Part shown: in pieces, positions 1 through 7,428 of the stretch | Numbering within the stretch: the first letter of the stretch is position 1 | How the letters are laid out: the number at the start of each line of letters is the position of its first letter | Assembly: GCA_900545185.1 (NCBI GenBank) | Contig: UQYH01000009.1 | Coordinates: 1 to 35,977, forward strand | DNA length: 35,977 nt | Reading direction: 5' to 3' | Source of the DNA: an uncultured Eubacteriales bacterium | Lineage (GTDB): Bacteria; Bacillota; Clostridia; UBA1381; UBA9506 | Position numbers and translations under genes: made by a program | The notes under the pieces: model-generated | Databases searched by the model: none | The model's input: the letters and a program-made list of their open reading frames with translations, nothing else | Told to the model about the DNA's origin: nothing

Positions 1-45
1 ATTGTTATTTATATGAATATATTGCTGATAGGGGAGGGTGCTTAT

Positions 46-861
46 ATGTATTTGGTGCTGACGCAGGAGGATACGCGGTTTCCGCTGTATATCGGCGGTG
101 CGGGGATTCAGGCGCCGGAGAAAGGCGTTGCCCGTCCGCAAGGGCAGGAGTGGCATCAGCTGGCCTTTGTGATACAGGGCAGCGGCGTTTTGGAAACAGA
201 CGGAAAGAAGCATGATTTGCAGACAGGGGATTGCTTTATCTTGAAAAAGGACTATCCGCACACGTATCATCCGACTTGCGAGGCGTTTCAAACGCTTTGG
301 ATTCTGTATGACGGCTCTGCTGCCGAAAGTCTGACAAATTTGTTTACCGATCAAGGCGGCAGTGCTTGTTTTACGCCGCCCAAGGCGGAACTTTTGCTGG
401 CCAAGGCACGAGCCTTTTTGAGCGCGGCAGAAGCTGTTCCCGAAACCGATCGTACATCTCCGCTTTTATATGACCTTTTTATGGATATGCTCCGACAAAA
501 GGAAAAACTGGCACCGCGGCGCGTGCTGAGCCAAAAGCTGGCACCGGCGCTTGCCTTTATGACGGTACATTTGGCCGATCCCCTTACACTGCAAGAGATT
601 GCGGAGAGCGCTTCGCTGTCTAAATTTACGTTTTGTAAGCTTTTTCGGGAGACGTATGCCATGACGCCTTTTGCCTATCTTATGCAGCTGCGTTTGCAGC
701 ATGCCAAAAATATGCTTTCGCAAAACAGAGATTGCACGGTAAAGGAGGCGGCTCTTTCCTCCGGGTTTCGGGACGTCAGCTATTTCGGCGCGGCCTTTCG
801 CCGTTTTGAAAATATGACGCCGAAGTCCTTTCAGCAGCAGTTTGGATCGGCTGATCGCTGA
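46..861 (+). CDS. AraC-family transcriptional regulator
   Basis: This is a DNA-binding regulator of about 271 residues. The N-terminal half has a cupin-like sensor (segment around VIQGSGVLETDGKK and LQTGDCFILKKDYPHTY). The C-terminal ~100 residues carry the two helix-turn-helix units of AraC/XylS proteins (LTLQEIAESASLSKFTFCKLFRETY, then VKEAALSSGFRDVSYFGAAFRRFENMTPKSF). I chose the ATG at 46 because GGGGAGGG lies just upstream; an in-frame ATG at 13 has no ribosome binding site. Proteins of this build usually sense sugars or other small effectors. No transporter or catabolic gene is adjacent, because the next gene is uvrB, so the ligand and target are unknown; the target may lie left of the window. 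Confidence 0.88.
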   Translation: MYLVLTQEDTRFPLYIGGAGIQAPEKGVARPQGQEWHQLAFVIQGSGVLETDGKKHDLQTGDCFILKKDYPHTYHPTCEAFQTLWILYDGSAAESLTNLFTDQGGSACFTPPKAELLLAKARAFLSAAEAVPETDRTSPLLYDLFMDMLRQKEKLAPRRVLSQKLAPALAFMTVHLADPLTLQEIAESASLSKFTFCKLFRETYAMTPFAYLMQLRLQHAKNMLSQNRDCTVKEAALSSGFRDVSYFGAAFRRFENMTPKSFQQQFGSADR

Positions 862-888
862 ATCTGCGCATATTGTATCGGAAAATAC

Positions 889-908
889 AGCAAAACATTT
901 GTTCTGCT
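889..908. promoter_or_regulatory. Possible LexA/DinR (SOS) box
   Basis: A 20-bp near-palindrome is centred on AAAC-ATTT-GTTC (893-904). Firmicute LexA boxes follow GAAC-N4-GTTC, so this has one mismatch (A for G). It sits just upstream of the presumed -35 of uvrB, a classic SOS gene. The assignment rests on this match and on the target gene. Confidence 0.45.
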
Positions 909-909
909 A

Positions 910-938
910 TTGCATTTTTTCGGCAAATACGATACAAT
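910..938 (+). promoter_or_regulatory. Candidate promoter of uvrB
   Basis: TTGCAT (910-915) and TACAAT (933-938) are separated by 17 bp. The -35 is weak. The ribosome binding site AGAGGTG precedes the uvrB ATG. Confidence 0.45.
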
Positions 939-1023
939 ATATGCATAGGCGCGCGGCAAGACGGTTCGCGGCCTGTGTGATGGTGTAATATATAAAACCG
1001 TAACAGAAAAACAGAGGTGCACA

Positions 1024-2997
1024 ATGGATTTTCAGCTTGTTTCAGATTATAAACCGATGGGCGACCAGGTGCAGGCCATTCAGAGCCTGACAGACGGTCT
1101 TACAAAGGGCGACAAGGAACAGATTTTGCTGGGTGTTACAGGCTCGGGCAAAACCTTTACCGTGGCCAATGTGATTGAAAAAATAAATCGCCCTACCTTG
1201 GTTTTGGCACATAATAAAATTTTGGCCTCTCAGCTTTGCACAGAATTTAAAGAGTTTTTTCCGCATAATGCGGTTGAATTTTTTGTTTCGTACTATGACT
1301 ATTATCAGCCGGAGGCCTATATTCCTTCGACAGATACCTATATTGAAAAGGATTCTTCGGTCAATGACGAAATCGATAAGCTGCGTCACAGTGCCACAAG
1401 CGCCTTGTTCGAACGGCGCGATGTCATTATTGTTTCCAGTGTTTCGTGTATTTACGGCTTGGGTGATCCGGCCGATTATCAGGAGCTTGTGCTCTCGCTG
1501 CGTCCCGGCATGGTGAAGCCCATGGAAGAAATTTTAAAGAAACTGGTGGATATTCAGTTTGAGCGCAATGACATTAACTTTATACGCGGTAAATTTCGTG
1601 TACGGGGCGATGTGTTGGAAATTTTCCCGGCCAGCACCTCGGAGCATGCCATCCGCGTTGAATTTTTCGGCGATGAAATTGACCGCATCAGTGAGATTGA
1701 TGTGCTGACGGGTGAAATTTTAGGCACAAGAAAGCATGTTGCCATTTACCCGGCTTCGCACTACGTTACCACGCCCGAAAAGCGCGAACGTGCCATCTAT
1801 TCTATTGAACAGGAGCTGGAGGAGCGTGTGCGCTATTTTAAAGAGCATGATATGCTGCTGGAGGCACAGCGCATTGAGCAGCGGACAAGCTACGATATTG
1901 AAATGATGCGTGAAATCGGTTTTTGCCAAGGCATTGAAAACTATTCGCGCCACATCAGCGGACGTGCGCCCGGCTCGGCGCCGTACACGCTTTTAGATTA
2001 CTTTCCGGATGATTTTTTGCTGGTTGTGGATGAATCGCATGTTACAATTCCGCAGGTGCGCGCTATGTATAACGGCGATCGGGCACGTAAGGAATCGCTT
2101 GTTAACTTCGGGTTTCGGCTGCCTTCTGCCTTTGATAACCGCCCCTTGAATTTTCAGGAATTTAACGAACGGCTGAACCAGGTAATTTATGTCAGTGCCA
2201 CCCCGGCAGAGTATGAGCGTGAGCGCGCCACGCAGATTGCCGAACAGGTCATCCGCCCCACGGGATTGCTTGACCCCGAAATTGAAGTGCGTCCCAGCGC
2301 CGGGCAGATTGATGACCTTGTCAGTGAGATTAACATGCAAAACGAGCGCGGCGATAAAACGCTGATTACAACTCTGACCAAGAAAATGGCAGAGGATTTG
2401 ACAGACTATCTGCGCGAAATGGATATTAAGGTGAAATACCTTCATTCGGAGGTGAAAACCTTTGAAAGAATGGAAATCGTCCGTGATTTGCGTGCCGGCT
2501 TGTTCGACGTTTTGGTTGGTATTAATCTGCTGCGTGAGGGATTGGATATTCCCGAAGTATCACTCATTGCCATTTTGGATGCGGATAAGGAAGGCTTTTT
2601 GCGTTCGGAAACATCGCTGATTCAAACCATCGGCCGTGCTGCCCGCAACGAACGCGGCCGCGTTATATTGTATGCCGATACCGTCACCGGCTCGATGGAA
2701 CGAGCCATAACGGAAACAAACCGCCGCCGCAAAAAACAGATGGATTATAATAAGGCGCATAACATCACGCCCAAAACCATTCAAAAGGGGATTCGTGATG
2801 TGCTGTATGCGACCGATACCGCGCCGGATGATTCGGTTAAAAATCTGAAAATTAATAAATCAATGGATATTAACCTGCAAATTGAGCTTTTATCCGAACA
2901 GATGAAGCTGGCCGCCGCAGAGCTTCGGTTTGAAGACGCGGCCAAGCTGCGTGATAAAATCCGTACGCTGGAGGGTGCTGTGGCGGCGAAATCGTAA
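1024..2997 (+). CDS. uvrB: Excinuclease ABC subunit B (UvrB)
   Basis: UvrB is the DNA-damage verifying helicase-like subunit of nucleotide excision repair. UvrA loads it onto DNA and it recruits UvrC for incision. At 657 residues it is full length. The Walker A motif GVTGSGKT is at residues 37-44. The damage-probing beta-hairpin signature YYDYYQPEAYIP is at about 90-101. The Walker B-like VVDESH is near 337, helicase motifs such as GINLLREGLDIPEV and QTIGRAARN follow, and a C-terminal UVR domain (about 620-655) binds UvrC. It is transcribed alone here; uvrA and uvrC are not in the window. A possible SOS box lies upstream. Confidence 0.98.
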   Translation: MDFQLVSDYKPMGDQVQAIQSLTDGLTKGDKEQILLGVTGSGKTFTVANVIEKINRPTLVLAHNKILASQLCTEFKEFFPHNAVEFFVSYYDYYQPEAYIPSTDTYIEKDSSVNDEIDKLRHSATSALFERRDVIIVSSVSCIYGLGDPADYQELVLSLRPGMVKPMEEILKKLVDIQFERNDINFIRGKFRVRGDVLEIFPASTSEHAIRVEFFGDEIDRISEIDVLTGEILGTRKHVAIYPASHYVTTPEKRERAIYSIEQELEERVRYFKEHDMLLEAQRIEQRTSYDIEMMREIGFCQGIENYSRHISGRAPGSAPYTLLDYFPDDFLLVVDESHVTIPQVRAMYNGDRARKESLVNFGFRLPSAFDNRPLNFQEFNERLNQVIYVSATPAEYERERATQIAEQVIRPTGLLDPEIEVRPSAGQIDDLVSEINMQNERGDKTLITTLTKKMAEDLTDYLREMDIKVKYLHSEVKTFERMEIVRDLRAGLFDVLVGINLLREGLDIPEVSLIAILDADKEGFLRSETSLIQTIGRAARNERGRVILYADTVTGSMERAITETNRRRKKQMDYNKAHNITPKTIQKGIRDVLYATDTAPDDSVKNLKINKSMDINLQIELLSEQMKLAAAELRFEDAAKLRDKIRTLEGAVAAKS

Positions 2998-3128
2998 ATA
3001 TAACTCATTAAGATATCCCCTGCCTTATAGGCGGCAGATTCCGTTGAAAACGCTCTCTGACGGGACTTTCAATTCCTTGTTGAAAAAGACAGCAAAAGAC
3101 AATTGAAAAGGCATAACAGTTTACAATA

Positions 3129-3172
3129 AAAGCCTGTATGCAAGCATCGTTTTTCGCTTGCATACAGGCTTT
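3129..3172 (-). terminator. Bidirectional-type terminator after the cysteine operon
   Basis: A perfect 17-bp stem (AAAGCCTGTATGCAAGC at 3129-3145, complement at 3156-3172) closes a 10-base loop. On the minus strand it is followed by TTTTATTG, so it fits as the terminator of the metY-cysK-Rrf2 operon. It may also serve uvrB on the plus strand. Confidence 0.8.
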
Positions 3173-3183
3173 GTGTTATTCGT

Positions 3184-3585
3184 TTACCGCATTAAGTCGG
3201 CCAGCGTTTTGCTTTCAAAAAAGCGGTGAATCAGCGTTTGCAGTTCCGACCACATGCCGATGGTGCGACAGTCTGCCTTGCGCGGACAGGGAACAGCATC
3301 CTTGGCAAGGCATGCAACGGGCGCCAAATCTCCCTCGGTCAGGCGCAGAATATCATCAATCTTATATGCTTCGGGCGGGCGCGTTAAGCGATAGCCGCCG
3401 CCTTTACCGTGCTGACCCTCTATCAGCTTGTTTTTGGTTAGAACGGGCATAATGCGCTCTAAATATTTAAGAGAAATGCCCTGCCGTTCGGCTACGTCCT
3501 TCATGGGGATATAGCTGTCGGAGGCATGCTCTGCCAAATCGACCATCACTCGCAATGCGTATCGTCCGCGTGTGGAAATAATCAT
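3184..3585 (-). CDS. cymR: Rrf2-family regulator, probably of cysteine metabolism (CymR-like)
   Basis: This is a 133-residue winged-helix regulator starting MIISTRGRYALRVMVDLAEH, the typical Rrf2 N-terminus. The recognition region is VAERQGISLKYLERIMPVLTKNKLIEGQHGKGGGYRL in outline (residues 31-66). I chose the ATG at 3585: the upstream in-frame ATG at 3594 directly abuts GGAGG, whereas 3585 has a 9-base spacing. It is the last gene of an operon with metY and cysK; in Bacillus, CymR represses sulfur genes and is controlled through CysK. Three cysteines (C92, C100, C106; spacing 7 and 5) resemble the cluster-ligating triad of IscR/NsrR-type Rrf2 proteins, so metal-cluster or redox sensing is an alternative. 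Palindromes in the metY promoter are its likely targets. Confidence 0.85.
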   Translation of the reverse strand: MIISTRGRYALRVMVDLAEHASDSYIPMKDVAERQGISLKYLERIMPVLTKNKLIEGQHGKGGGYRLTRPPEAYKIDDILRLTEGDLAPVACLAKDAVPCPRKADCRTIGMWSELQTLIHRFFESKTLADLMR

Positions 3586-3603
3586 ACGGCACATCCTCCG
3601 TTT

Positions 3604-4536
3604 TTAATCCGCAAACAGCGGTGTTGATAAATAACGGTCACCGGTGTCGGGCAACAAAACAACAATGGTTTTACTTTCGTTTTCCGGACGCTTGGCAAGC
3701 TCAATGGCGGCATAGGCAGCTGCGCCGGAGGAAATACCGACCAACACGCCCTCACGCTTGCCGATCAGCTTGCCGGTGGCAAAGGCATCATCATCGGCAA
3801 CGGGGATAATTTCGTCATAGACTGCGGTATCCAGCACCTTGGGGACAAAGCCTGCGCCGATGCCCTGGATTTTATGGCTGCCTGCCACGCCGGTGGACAG
3901 CACCGCGGAGGTTTGCGGTTCAACGGCAACCACGTGCACACTTGCCTTTTTCTCTTTTAAATATTTGCCAACGCCGGTTATGGTGCCGCCGGTGCCCACA
4001 CCTGCAACAAAAATATCAACAGCGCCGTCTGTATCTTCAAAAATTTCGGGGCCTGTGGTCTCGTAATGCGCCTTGGGGTTGGCAGGATTATCAAACTGCG
4101 CCGGAATAAAGCTATTCGGAATTTCGGATGCCAGTTCTTCGGCCTTGGCAATGGCACCCTTCATGCCCTTTGTGCCGTCCGAGAGTACAAGCTCTGCACC
4201 GTAGGCCTTCATCAGCTGACGGCGCTCTACAGACATGGTTTCCGGCATAACGATGATAATACGATAGCCGCGTGCCGCTGCAACAGAGGCAAGGCCGATA
4301 CCGGTGTTGCCGCTGGTCGGCTCGATGATAACCGAGTCTTTTGTCAGCTTACCGCTTTTTTCGGCTTCGTCCAGCATAGCCCTGGCCACACGATCCTTTA
4401 CCGAGCCTGCCGGATTGAAGTATTCAAGCTTTGCCAAAAGCTTGGCTTTTAAGTCAAATTCCTTTTCAATGTGTGTCAGCTCCAAAAGCGGTGTTTTGCC
4501 GATTAATTGGTCGGCAGATGTATATAATTTAGCCAT
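3604..4536 (-). CDS. cysK: Cysteine synthase (O-acetylserine sulfhydrylase)
   Basis: CysK is a PLP enzyme that makes cysteine from O-acetylserine and sulfide in the cytoplasm. It is 310 residues from the ATG at 4536, which has AAGGAGA upstream; a longer in-frame start at 4614 lacks support. The PLP lysine is K47 in NPAGSVKDR, the substrate loop PTSGNTG follows, and the phosphate-binding GTGGT is seen further on. It lies between metY (78 bp upstream) and the Rrf2 regulator (18 bp downstream) on one strand, so it is part of a sulfur-assimilation operon. In related bacteria CysK also acts as the co-regulator of CymR, and the gene order here suits that. Confidence 0.96.
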   Translation of the reverse strand: MAKLYTSADQLIGKTPLLELTHIEKEFDLKAKLLAKLEYFNPAGSVKDRVARAMLDEAEKSGKLTKDSVIIEPTSGNTGIGLASVAAARGYRIIIVMPETMSVERRQLMKAYGAELVLSDGTKGMKGAIAKAEELASEIPNSFIPAQFDNPANPKAHYETTGPEIFEDTDGAVDIFVAGVGTGGTITGVGKYLKEKKASVHVVAVEPQTSAVLSTGVAGSHKIQGIGAGFVPKVLDTAVYDEIIPVADDDAFATGKLIGKREGVLVGISSGAAAYAAIELAKRPENESKTIVVLLPDTGDRYLSTPLFAD

Positions 4537-4614
4537 GATTTTCGTCTCCTTTTTATGTTGCAGAGGATGGGCGCGAGTCGTCCTCTGCGGATATTTATGA
4601 CAGTCAATATGCAA

Positions 4615-5904
4615 CTACTTAATTTTTCCAAAGCCCGTTTGTAAGTCATCAATCAAATCGTCAATATGCTCTGTGCCGATGGACAGGCGTACGGTGGTCG
4701 GCGTAATGCCGCAAGCCAAAAGCTCCTCCTCCGAAAGCTGCGAATGAGTGGTGGAGGCTGGGTGAATGACCAAAGACTTTACGTCTGCCACGTTGGCAAG
4801 CAGCGAAAACAGCGTTAAGTTTTCGGTAAACTTTTTCGCATCGGCGGCTGTGCCGTTTATCTCAAAGGTAAAGATAGAGCCCGCGCCGTTCGGGAAGTAG
4901 GCGTTATACAGCTCCTTTTGCCGACCTTCGGCCAAGGAGGGGTGATTTACCTTTTTTACCTGCGGATGATTCTTTAAAAAGTCGATAACCTTTAAGGCGT
5001 TCTCCACGTGCCGTTCTACGCGCAGCGACAAGGTTTCCAGTCCTTGCAGAAGCAAAAACGAGTTAAAGGGCGAAATGGTTGCGCCCTGGTCACGCATTAA
5101 GGTTGTGCGCAGCTTTAAAATATAGGCCAGGTTGCCGCATGCTTCGGTAAATACAACGCCGTGATATGAAGGATTGGGCTTTGACAGGCCGGGGAATTTA
5201 TCGTTTTCGGCCCAGTTAAAGCGTCCGCTGTCTACCACAACGCCGCCCATTACCGTACCGTGACCGCCGATAAACTTGGTGGCAGAGTGTACAACAATAT
5301 CGGCGCCGTGCTCAATCGGCCGCAAAAGGTAAGGCGTTGCAAAGGTATTATCCACAATCAGCGGAATCCCGTGACGGTGTGCAATGGCGGAAATGGCCTC
5401 CAAATCAATTACGTCCGAGTTGGGATTGCCCAGCGTTTCGGCATATAAAAGCTTGGTATTGTCCCGGATGGCTTTTTCAAAATTTTCGGGGTCATGCGGA
5501 TCGACAAATGTCACGCTCAATCCCTGTTCGTGCAGCGTGTTGGCAAACAAATTATAGGTGCCGCCGTACAAATTGGCAGCCGAAACAATATGGTCGCCTG
5601 CAACGGCAATGTTCTGCACGGCGTATGTGATGGCGGCTGAGCCGGAAGCAGTGGCCAGCGCCGCATTGCCGCCCTCCAGCGCGGCAATGCGCCTTTCAAA
5701 CACATCGGAGGTGGGGTTCATCAAACGGGTGTAAATGTTGCCCGGCTCGGTCAGACCGAAACGGCCGGCGGCCTGGTCGGCATCCTTAAAAACGTAGGAG
5801 GTGGTGGCGTAAATGGGGACGGCTCTTGCATCGGTTGCACTGTCCGGCTGTTCCTGTCCCACATGGATTTGTTGTGTTTCAAATTTATATTGTTTACTCA
5901 TCAT
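4615..5904 (-). CDS. metY: O-acetylhomoserine sulfhydrylase (MetY)
   Basis: This PLP-dependent Cys/Met-metabolism enzyme of 429 residues probably converts O-acetylhomoserine plus sulfide to homocysteine. The PLP-binding lysine is K210 in VVHSATKFIGGHGT. The N-terminal QQIHVGQEQPDSATDARAVP and the length above 420 residues match O-acetylhomoserine sulfhydrylases better than the ~380-residue cystathionine lyases and synthases. AGAAAGGA precedes two adjacent ATGs (5904 and 5901). It is the first main gene of the metY-cysK-regulator operon. The leader upstream holds a strong promoter, Rrf2-type palindromes and a Cys-Cys leader ORF. Confidence 0.94.
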   Translation of the reverse strand: MMSKQYKFETQQIHVGQEQPDSATDARAVPIYATTSYVFKDADQAAGRFGLTEPGNIYTRLMNPTSDVFERRIAALEGGNAALATASGSAAITYAVQNIAVAGDHIVSAANLYGGTYNLFANTLHEQGLSVTFVDPHDPENFEKAIRDNTKLLYAETLGNPNSDVIDLEAISAIAHRHGIPLIVDNTFATPYLLRPIEHGADIVVHSATKFIGGHGTVMGGVVVDSGRFNWAENDKFPGLSKPNPSYHGVVFTEACGNLAYILKLRTTLMRDQGATISPFNSFLLLQGLETLSLRVERHVENALKVIDFLKNHPQVKKVNHPSLAEGRQKELYNAYFPNGAGSIFTFEINGTAADAKKFTENLTLFSLLANVADVKSLVIHPASTTHSQLSEEELLACGITPTTVRLSIGTEHIDDLIDDLQTGFGKIK

Positions 5905-5921
5905 GATCGTTCCTTTCTGAT

Positions 5922-5963
5922 TTGTGTTTATTTGTTTTATTCATTATCACGTTAACAACACAA
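5922..5963 (-). promoter_or_regulatory. Possible leader hairpin linking the Cys codons to the metY ribosome binding site
   Basis: In the minus-strand transcript, TTGTGTT (5963-5957, the Leu-Cys-Cys codon region of the leader ORF) can pair with AACACAA (5928-5922), which ends a few bases before the metY ribosome binding site AGAAAGGA. The 7-bp AU-rich helix is weak. A ribosome stalled on the Cys codons would prevent it from forming. This is an inference from complementarity alone. There is no U-tract, so it is not an intrinsic terminator. Confidence 0.3.
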
Positions 5964-6017
5964 CATTCGTCCGAAACGATAATTGGCTCTTACGGCTTTT
6001 TCAAAATAAAACTGCAT
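5952..6017 (-). CDS. Short leader ORF ending in Cys-Cys, upstream of metY
   Basis: A 21-codon ORF starts ATG at 6017 and stops TAA at 5952. It begins MQFYFEKAVR and ends GRMLCC. GGAAAGGATGAG lies just upstream as a ribosome binding site; an in-frame ATG at 6026 is too close to it. The ORF lies about 50 bases inside the transcript predicted from the metY promoter and ends 48 bases before metY. Tandem cysteine codons at the end of a short leader ORF ahead of sulfhydrylase and cysteine-synthase genes are what one expects of cysteine-sensing leader translation. It may also be a small functional peptide. I do not recognise its sequence. Confidence 0.55.
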   Translation of the reverse strand: MQFYFEKAVRANYRFGRMLCC

Positions 6018-6052
6018 TTGTCTCATCCTTTCCGCAAGGCGGCTCATTTGCC

Positions 6053-6065
6053 TACCTATTTGGTA
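6053..6065. promoter_or_regulatory. Possible Rrf2 operator O2 (metY leader)
   Basis: TACC-TATTT-GGTA is a 13-bp dyad immediately downstream of the predicted metY transcription start. It shares the TACC/GGTA half-sites with the dyad over the -35, so both are probably bound by the operon's own Rrf2 regulator. Confidence 0.5.
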
Positions 6066-6075
6066 TGTTGATAAT

Positions 6076-6104
6076 AGTATAGCACGATTTACCTACCTTG
6101 TCAA
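6076..6104 (-). promoter_or_regulatory. Promoter of the metY-cysK-Rrf2 operon
   Basis: On the minus strand, TTGACA (6104-6099) and TATACT (6081-6076) are separated by exactly 17 bp, which is nearly consensus. Transcription would start near 6069 and give a leader of about 165 bases. Confidence 0.8.
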
Positions 6105-6112
6105 TAGGTAAA
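6088..6112. promoter_or_regulatory. Possible Rrf2 operator O1 over the metY -35
   Basis: A perfect inverted repeat with 8-bp arms TTTACCTA (6088-6095) and TAGGTAAA (6105-6112) is centred on the -35 hexamer. Binding there would block RNA polymerase. The best candidate is the Rrf2 protein encoded at the end of the same operon, giving autoregulation. Confidence 0.6.
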
Positions 6113-6165
6113 TAAAAATTTTTCCAAAAAAATTTTACCGGGGATTTAAAGAGTGAATTTTCATA

Positions 6166-6194
6166 TTGCAACTTGCGTCTTCATATGATACAAT
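6166..6194 (+). promoter_or_regulatory. Candidate promoter of spmA-spmB
   Basis: TTGCAA (6166-6171) and TACAAT (6189-6194) have a 17-bp spacer, a vegetative-type arrangement. The GATACAAT around the -10 is close to the sigma-E -10, but no sigma-E -35 lies at the right distance. Confidence 0.45.
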
Positions 6195-6211
6195 AAAGGA
6201 GGCGAAACACA

Positions 6212-6799
6212 ATGATGGGTTACATTTGGGGCGGTATGATTGTTGCCGCTGTGCTTTTCGGCGCCGTTACGGGTCAGACAGAGGCGGTGGCACAAGCTTC
6301 GCTGGATGGTGCAAAGGCCGCCGTTGAAATGGCCTTCGGTCTTTTGGGGATGATGTGCTTTTGGTCCGGGCTGTTAGAGGTTGCTAAGCGCGCCGGGCTG
6401 ACAGAGAAGCTGGCGCGGTGCCTGCGTCCGCTGACGCGGCTGCTGTTTCCGCACCTTTCGTCCGATTCGCCGGCGATGACGGCGATGGTGATGAACATGA
6501 CGGCCAACTTTTTGGGGCTTTCTAACGCGGCAACGCCGCTGGGCTTGGCAGCGATGACCGAACTGCAAAAGGTTGCGCCGCAAAAGGGGCGTGCATCGGA
6601 TGAAATGTGCACCTTTGTGGTGATTAACACAGCCTCTATCAGCCTGATACCGACAACGGTGATTGCGCTGCGCTCGGCCGCCGGTTCAAGTGACCCGTTT
6701 GCCATTATTGTGCCTGTTTGGATTTGCTCGGTTGCGGCGCTTTTGGTCGGCGTTTTGGCCGCCAAGTGGATGGCACGCCGCGAAAGGGGGCGGCTGTAG
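6212..6799 (+). CDS. spmA: Spore maturation protein A
   Basis: SpmA is an integral membrane protein of 195 residues needed, with SpmB, for full dehydration of the spore core in Bacillus. It shows the nucleoside-recognition/Gate fold pattern with several hydrophobic segments. Its signature is MNMTANFLGLSNAATPLGLAA around residues 90-112, followed by a SLIPTTVIALRSAAGS segment. The start has AAAGGAGG 9 bases upstream. It ends one base before the ATG of spmB, so the two are co-translated partners, as in other spore formers. Confidence 0.93.
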   Translation: MMGYIWGGMIVAAVLFGAVTGQTEAVAQASLDGAKAAVEMAFGLLGMMCFWSGLLEVAKRAGLTEKLARCLRPLTRLLFPHLSSDSPAMTAMVMNMTANFLGLSNAATPLGLAAMTELQKVAPQKGRASDEMCTFVVINTASISLIPTTVIALRSAAGSSDPFAIIVPVWICSVAALLVGVLAAKWMARRERGRL

Positions 6800-6800
6800 C

Positions 6801-7325
6801 ATGCTGCGCACACTTTCGGCAGGCATTATGCCCGTTATTTTTTGTGTGATTATCGGCTATGCGGCGTATTGTAAAATTGATATTTTTGACGCATTTTTAG
6901 CCGGAGCGGCCGCCGGGCTTAAAACCTTGTTCGGTATTTTACCGGCGCTTGTGGGTCTGGTTGCGGCCATTACCATGTTTCGTGCCTCCGGCGCGCTGGA
7001 CTTTTTAACGGCGCTTCTTGCACCTGTCACGCGTGTTTTGGGCATCCCGGCAGAGATTATGCCCTTGGCGCTTTTGCGCCCTGTTTCCGGCAGCGGCGCC
7101 TTGGCGGTTGTTAACAATTTGCTGACGGCAAACGGCCCCGATTCCATAGTGGGGCGTATTGCTTCGGTGGTGATGGGCTCTACCGAAACCACGTTTTACA
7201 CGCTGGCGGTTTATTATGGGTCGGTAGGGATTCGTGATTCCCGTTATACCGTACCGGCAGCCCTTTTGGCAGATATAACCGGTCTTTTGGCAGGTACCTG
7301 GATTTGTCGATTGGTTTTTACTTAG
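6801..7325 (+). CDS. spmB: Spore maturation protein B
   Basis: This is the partner of SpmA: 174 residues, multi-spanning membrane protein, with LLRPVSGSGALAVVNNLL and GSTETTFYTLAVYYGSVG segments typical of SpmB. The ATG at 6801 follows the spmA stop by one base; a longer in-frame start within spmA is unlikely. The length matches the family (about 175-180). The pair is thought to act in late spore maturation; the transported substrate is not known. Confidence 0.93.
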   Translation: MLRTLSAGIMPVIFCVIIGYAAYCKIDIFDAFLAGAAAGLKTLFGILPALVGLVAAITMFRASGALDFLTALLAPVTRVLGIPAEIMPLALLRPVSGSGALAVVNNLLTANGPDSIVGRIASVVMGSTETTFYTLAVYYGSVGIRDSRYTVPAALLADITGLLAGTWICRLVFT

Positions 7326-7357
7326 TGCGCCTAACCGTGCACGGCTTCTTTATCTGA

Positions 7358-7419
7358 TTTTACCCCGCGGACAGGGGAGCATATTACAATATTTGCCGAT
7401 GCGGGGCGGCGGAACGGAG
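7358..7419 (+). promoter_or_regulatory. Shared leader element, copy 1 (before the flavin-reductase gene)
   Basis: The stretch runs TTTTACCC, hairpin CCCC-N7-GGGG (7363-7377), an AT-rich spacer with ATATT, hairpin GCCG-ATGCGGGG-CGGC (7395-7410), then GGAACGGAG (7411-7419), which supplies the ribosome binding site. The same ordered pieces, with the same 8-base loop length and an identical 18-base 3' end, occur before pyrH at 19451-19516. This suggests a cis-acting RNA element, or a dispersed repeat carrying a ribosome binding site. Confidence 0.5.
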
Positions 7420-7428
7420 ATGATGACG

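Larger units (their letters stand above)
870..940. repeat. Spaced inverted repeat upstream of uvrB
   Basis: ATATTGTATCG at 870-880 is matched exactly by its reverse complement CGATACAATAT at 930-940, with 49 bases between. The right arm contains the presumed uvrB -10 box. The loop is too long for a simple terminator. It could be a paired protein-binding site or a terminator/antiterminator remnant after the AraC gene. Confidence 0.5.

Noticed and set aside
3001..3128. Small gene or RNA between uvrB and the terminator
   Set aside because: No ribosome binding site with an ORF, and only weak short stems.
6161..6194. Sigma-E promoter for spmA
   Set aside because: TCATATT and GATACAAT resemble the two boxes, but the gap of 19 bp is longer than sigma-E promoters have.
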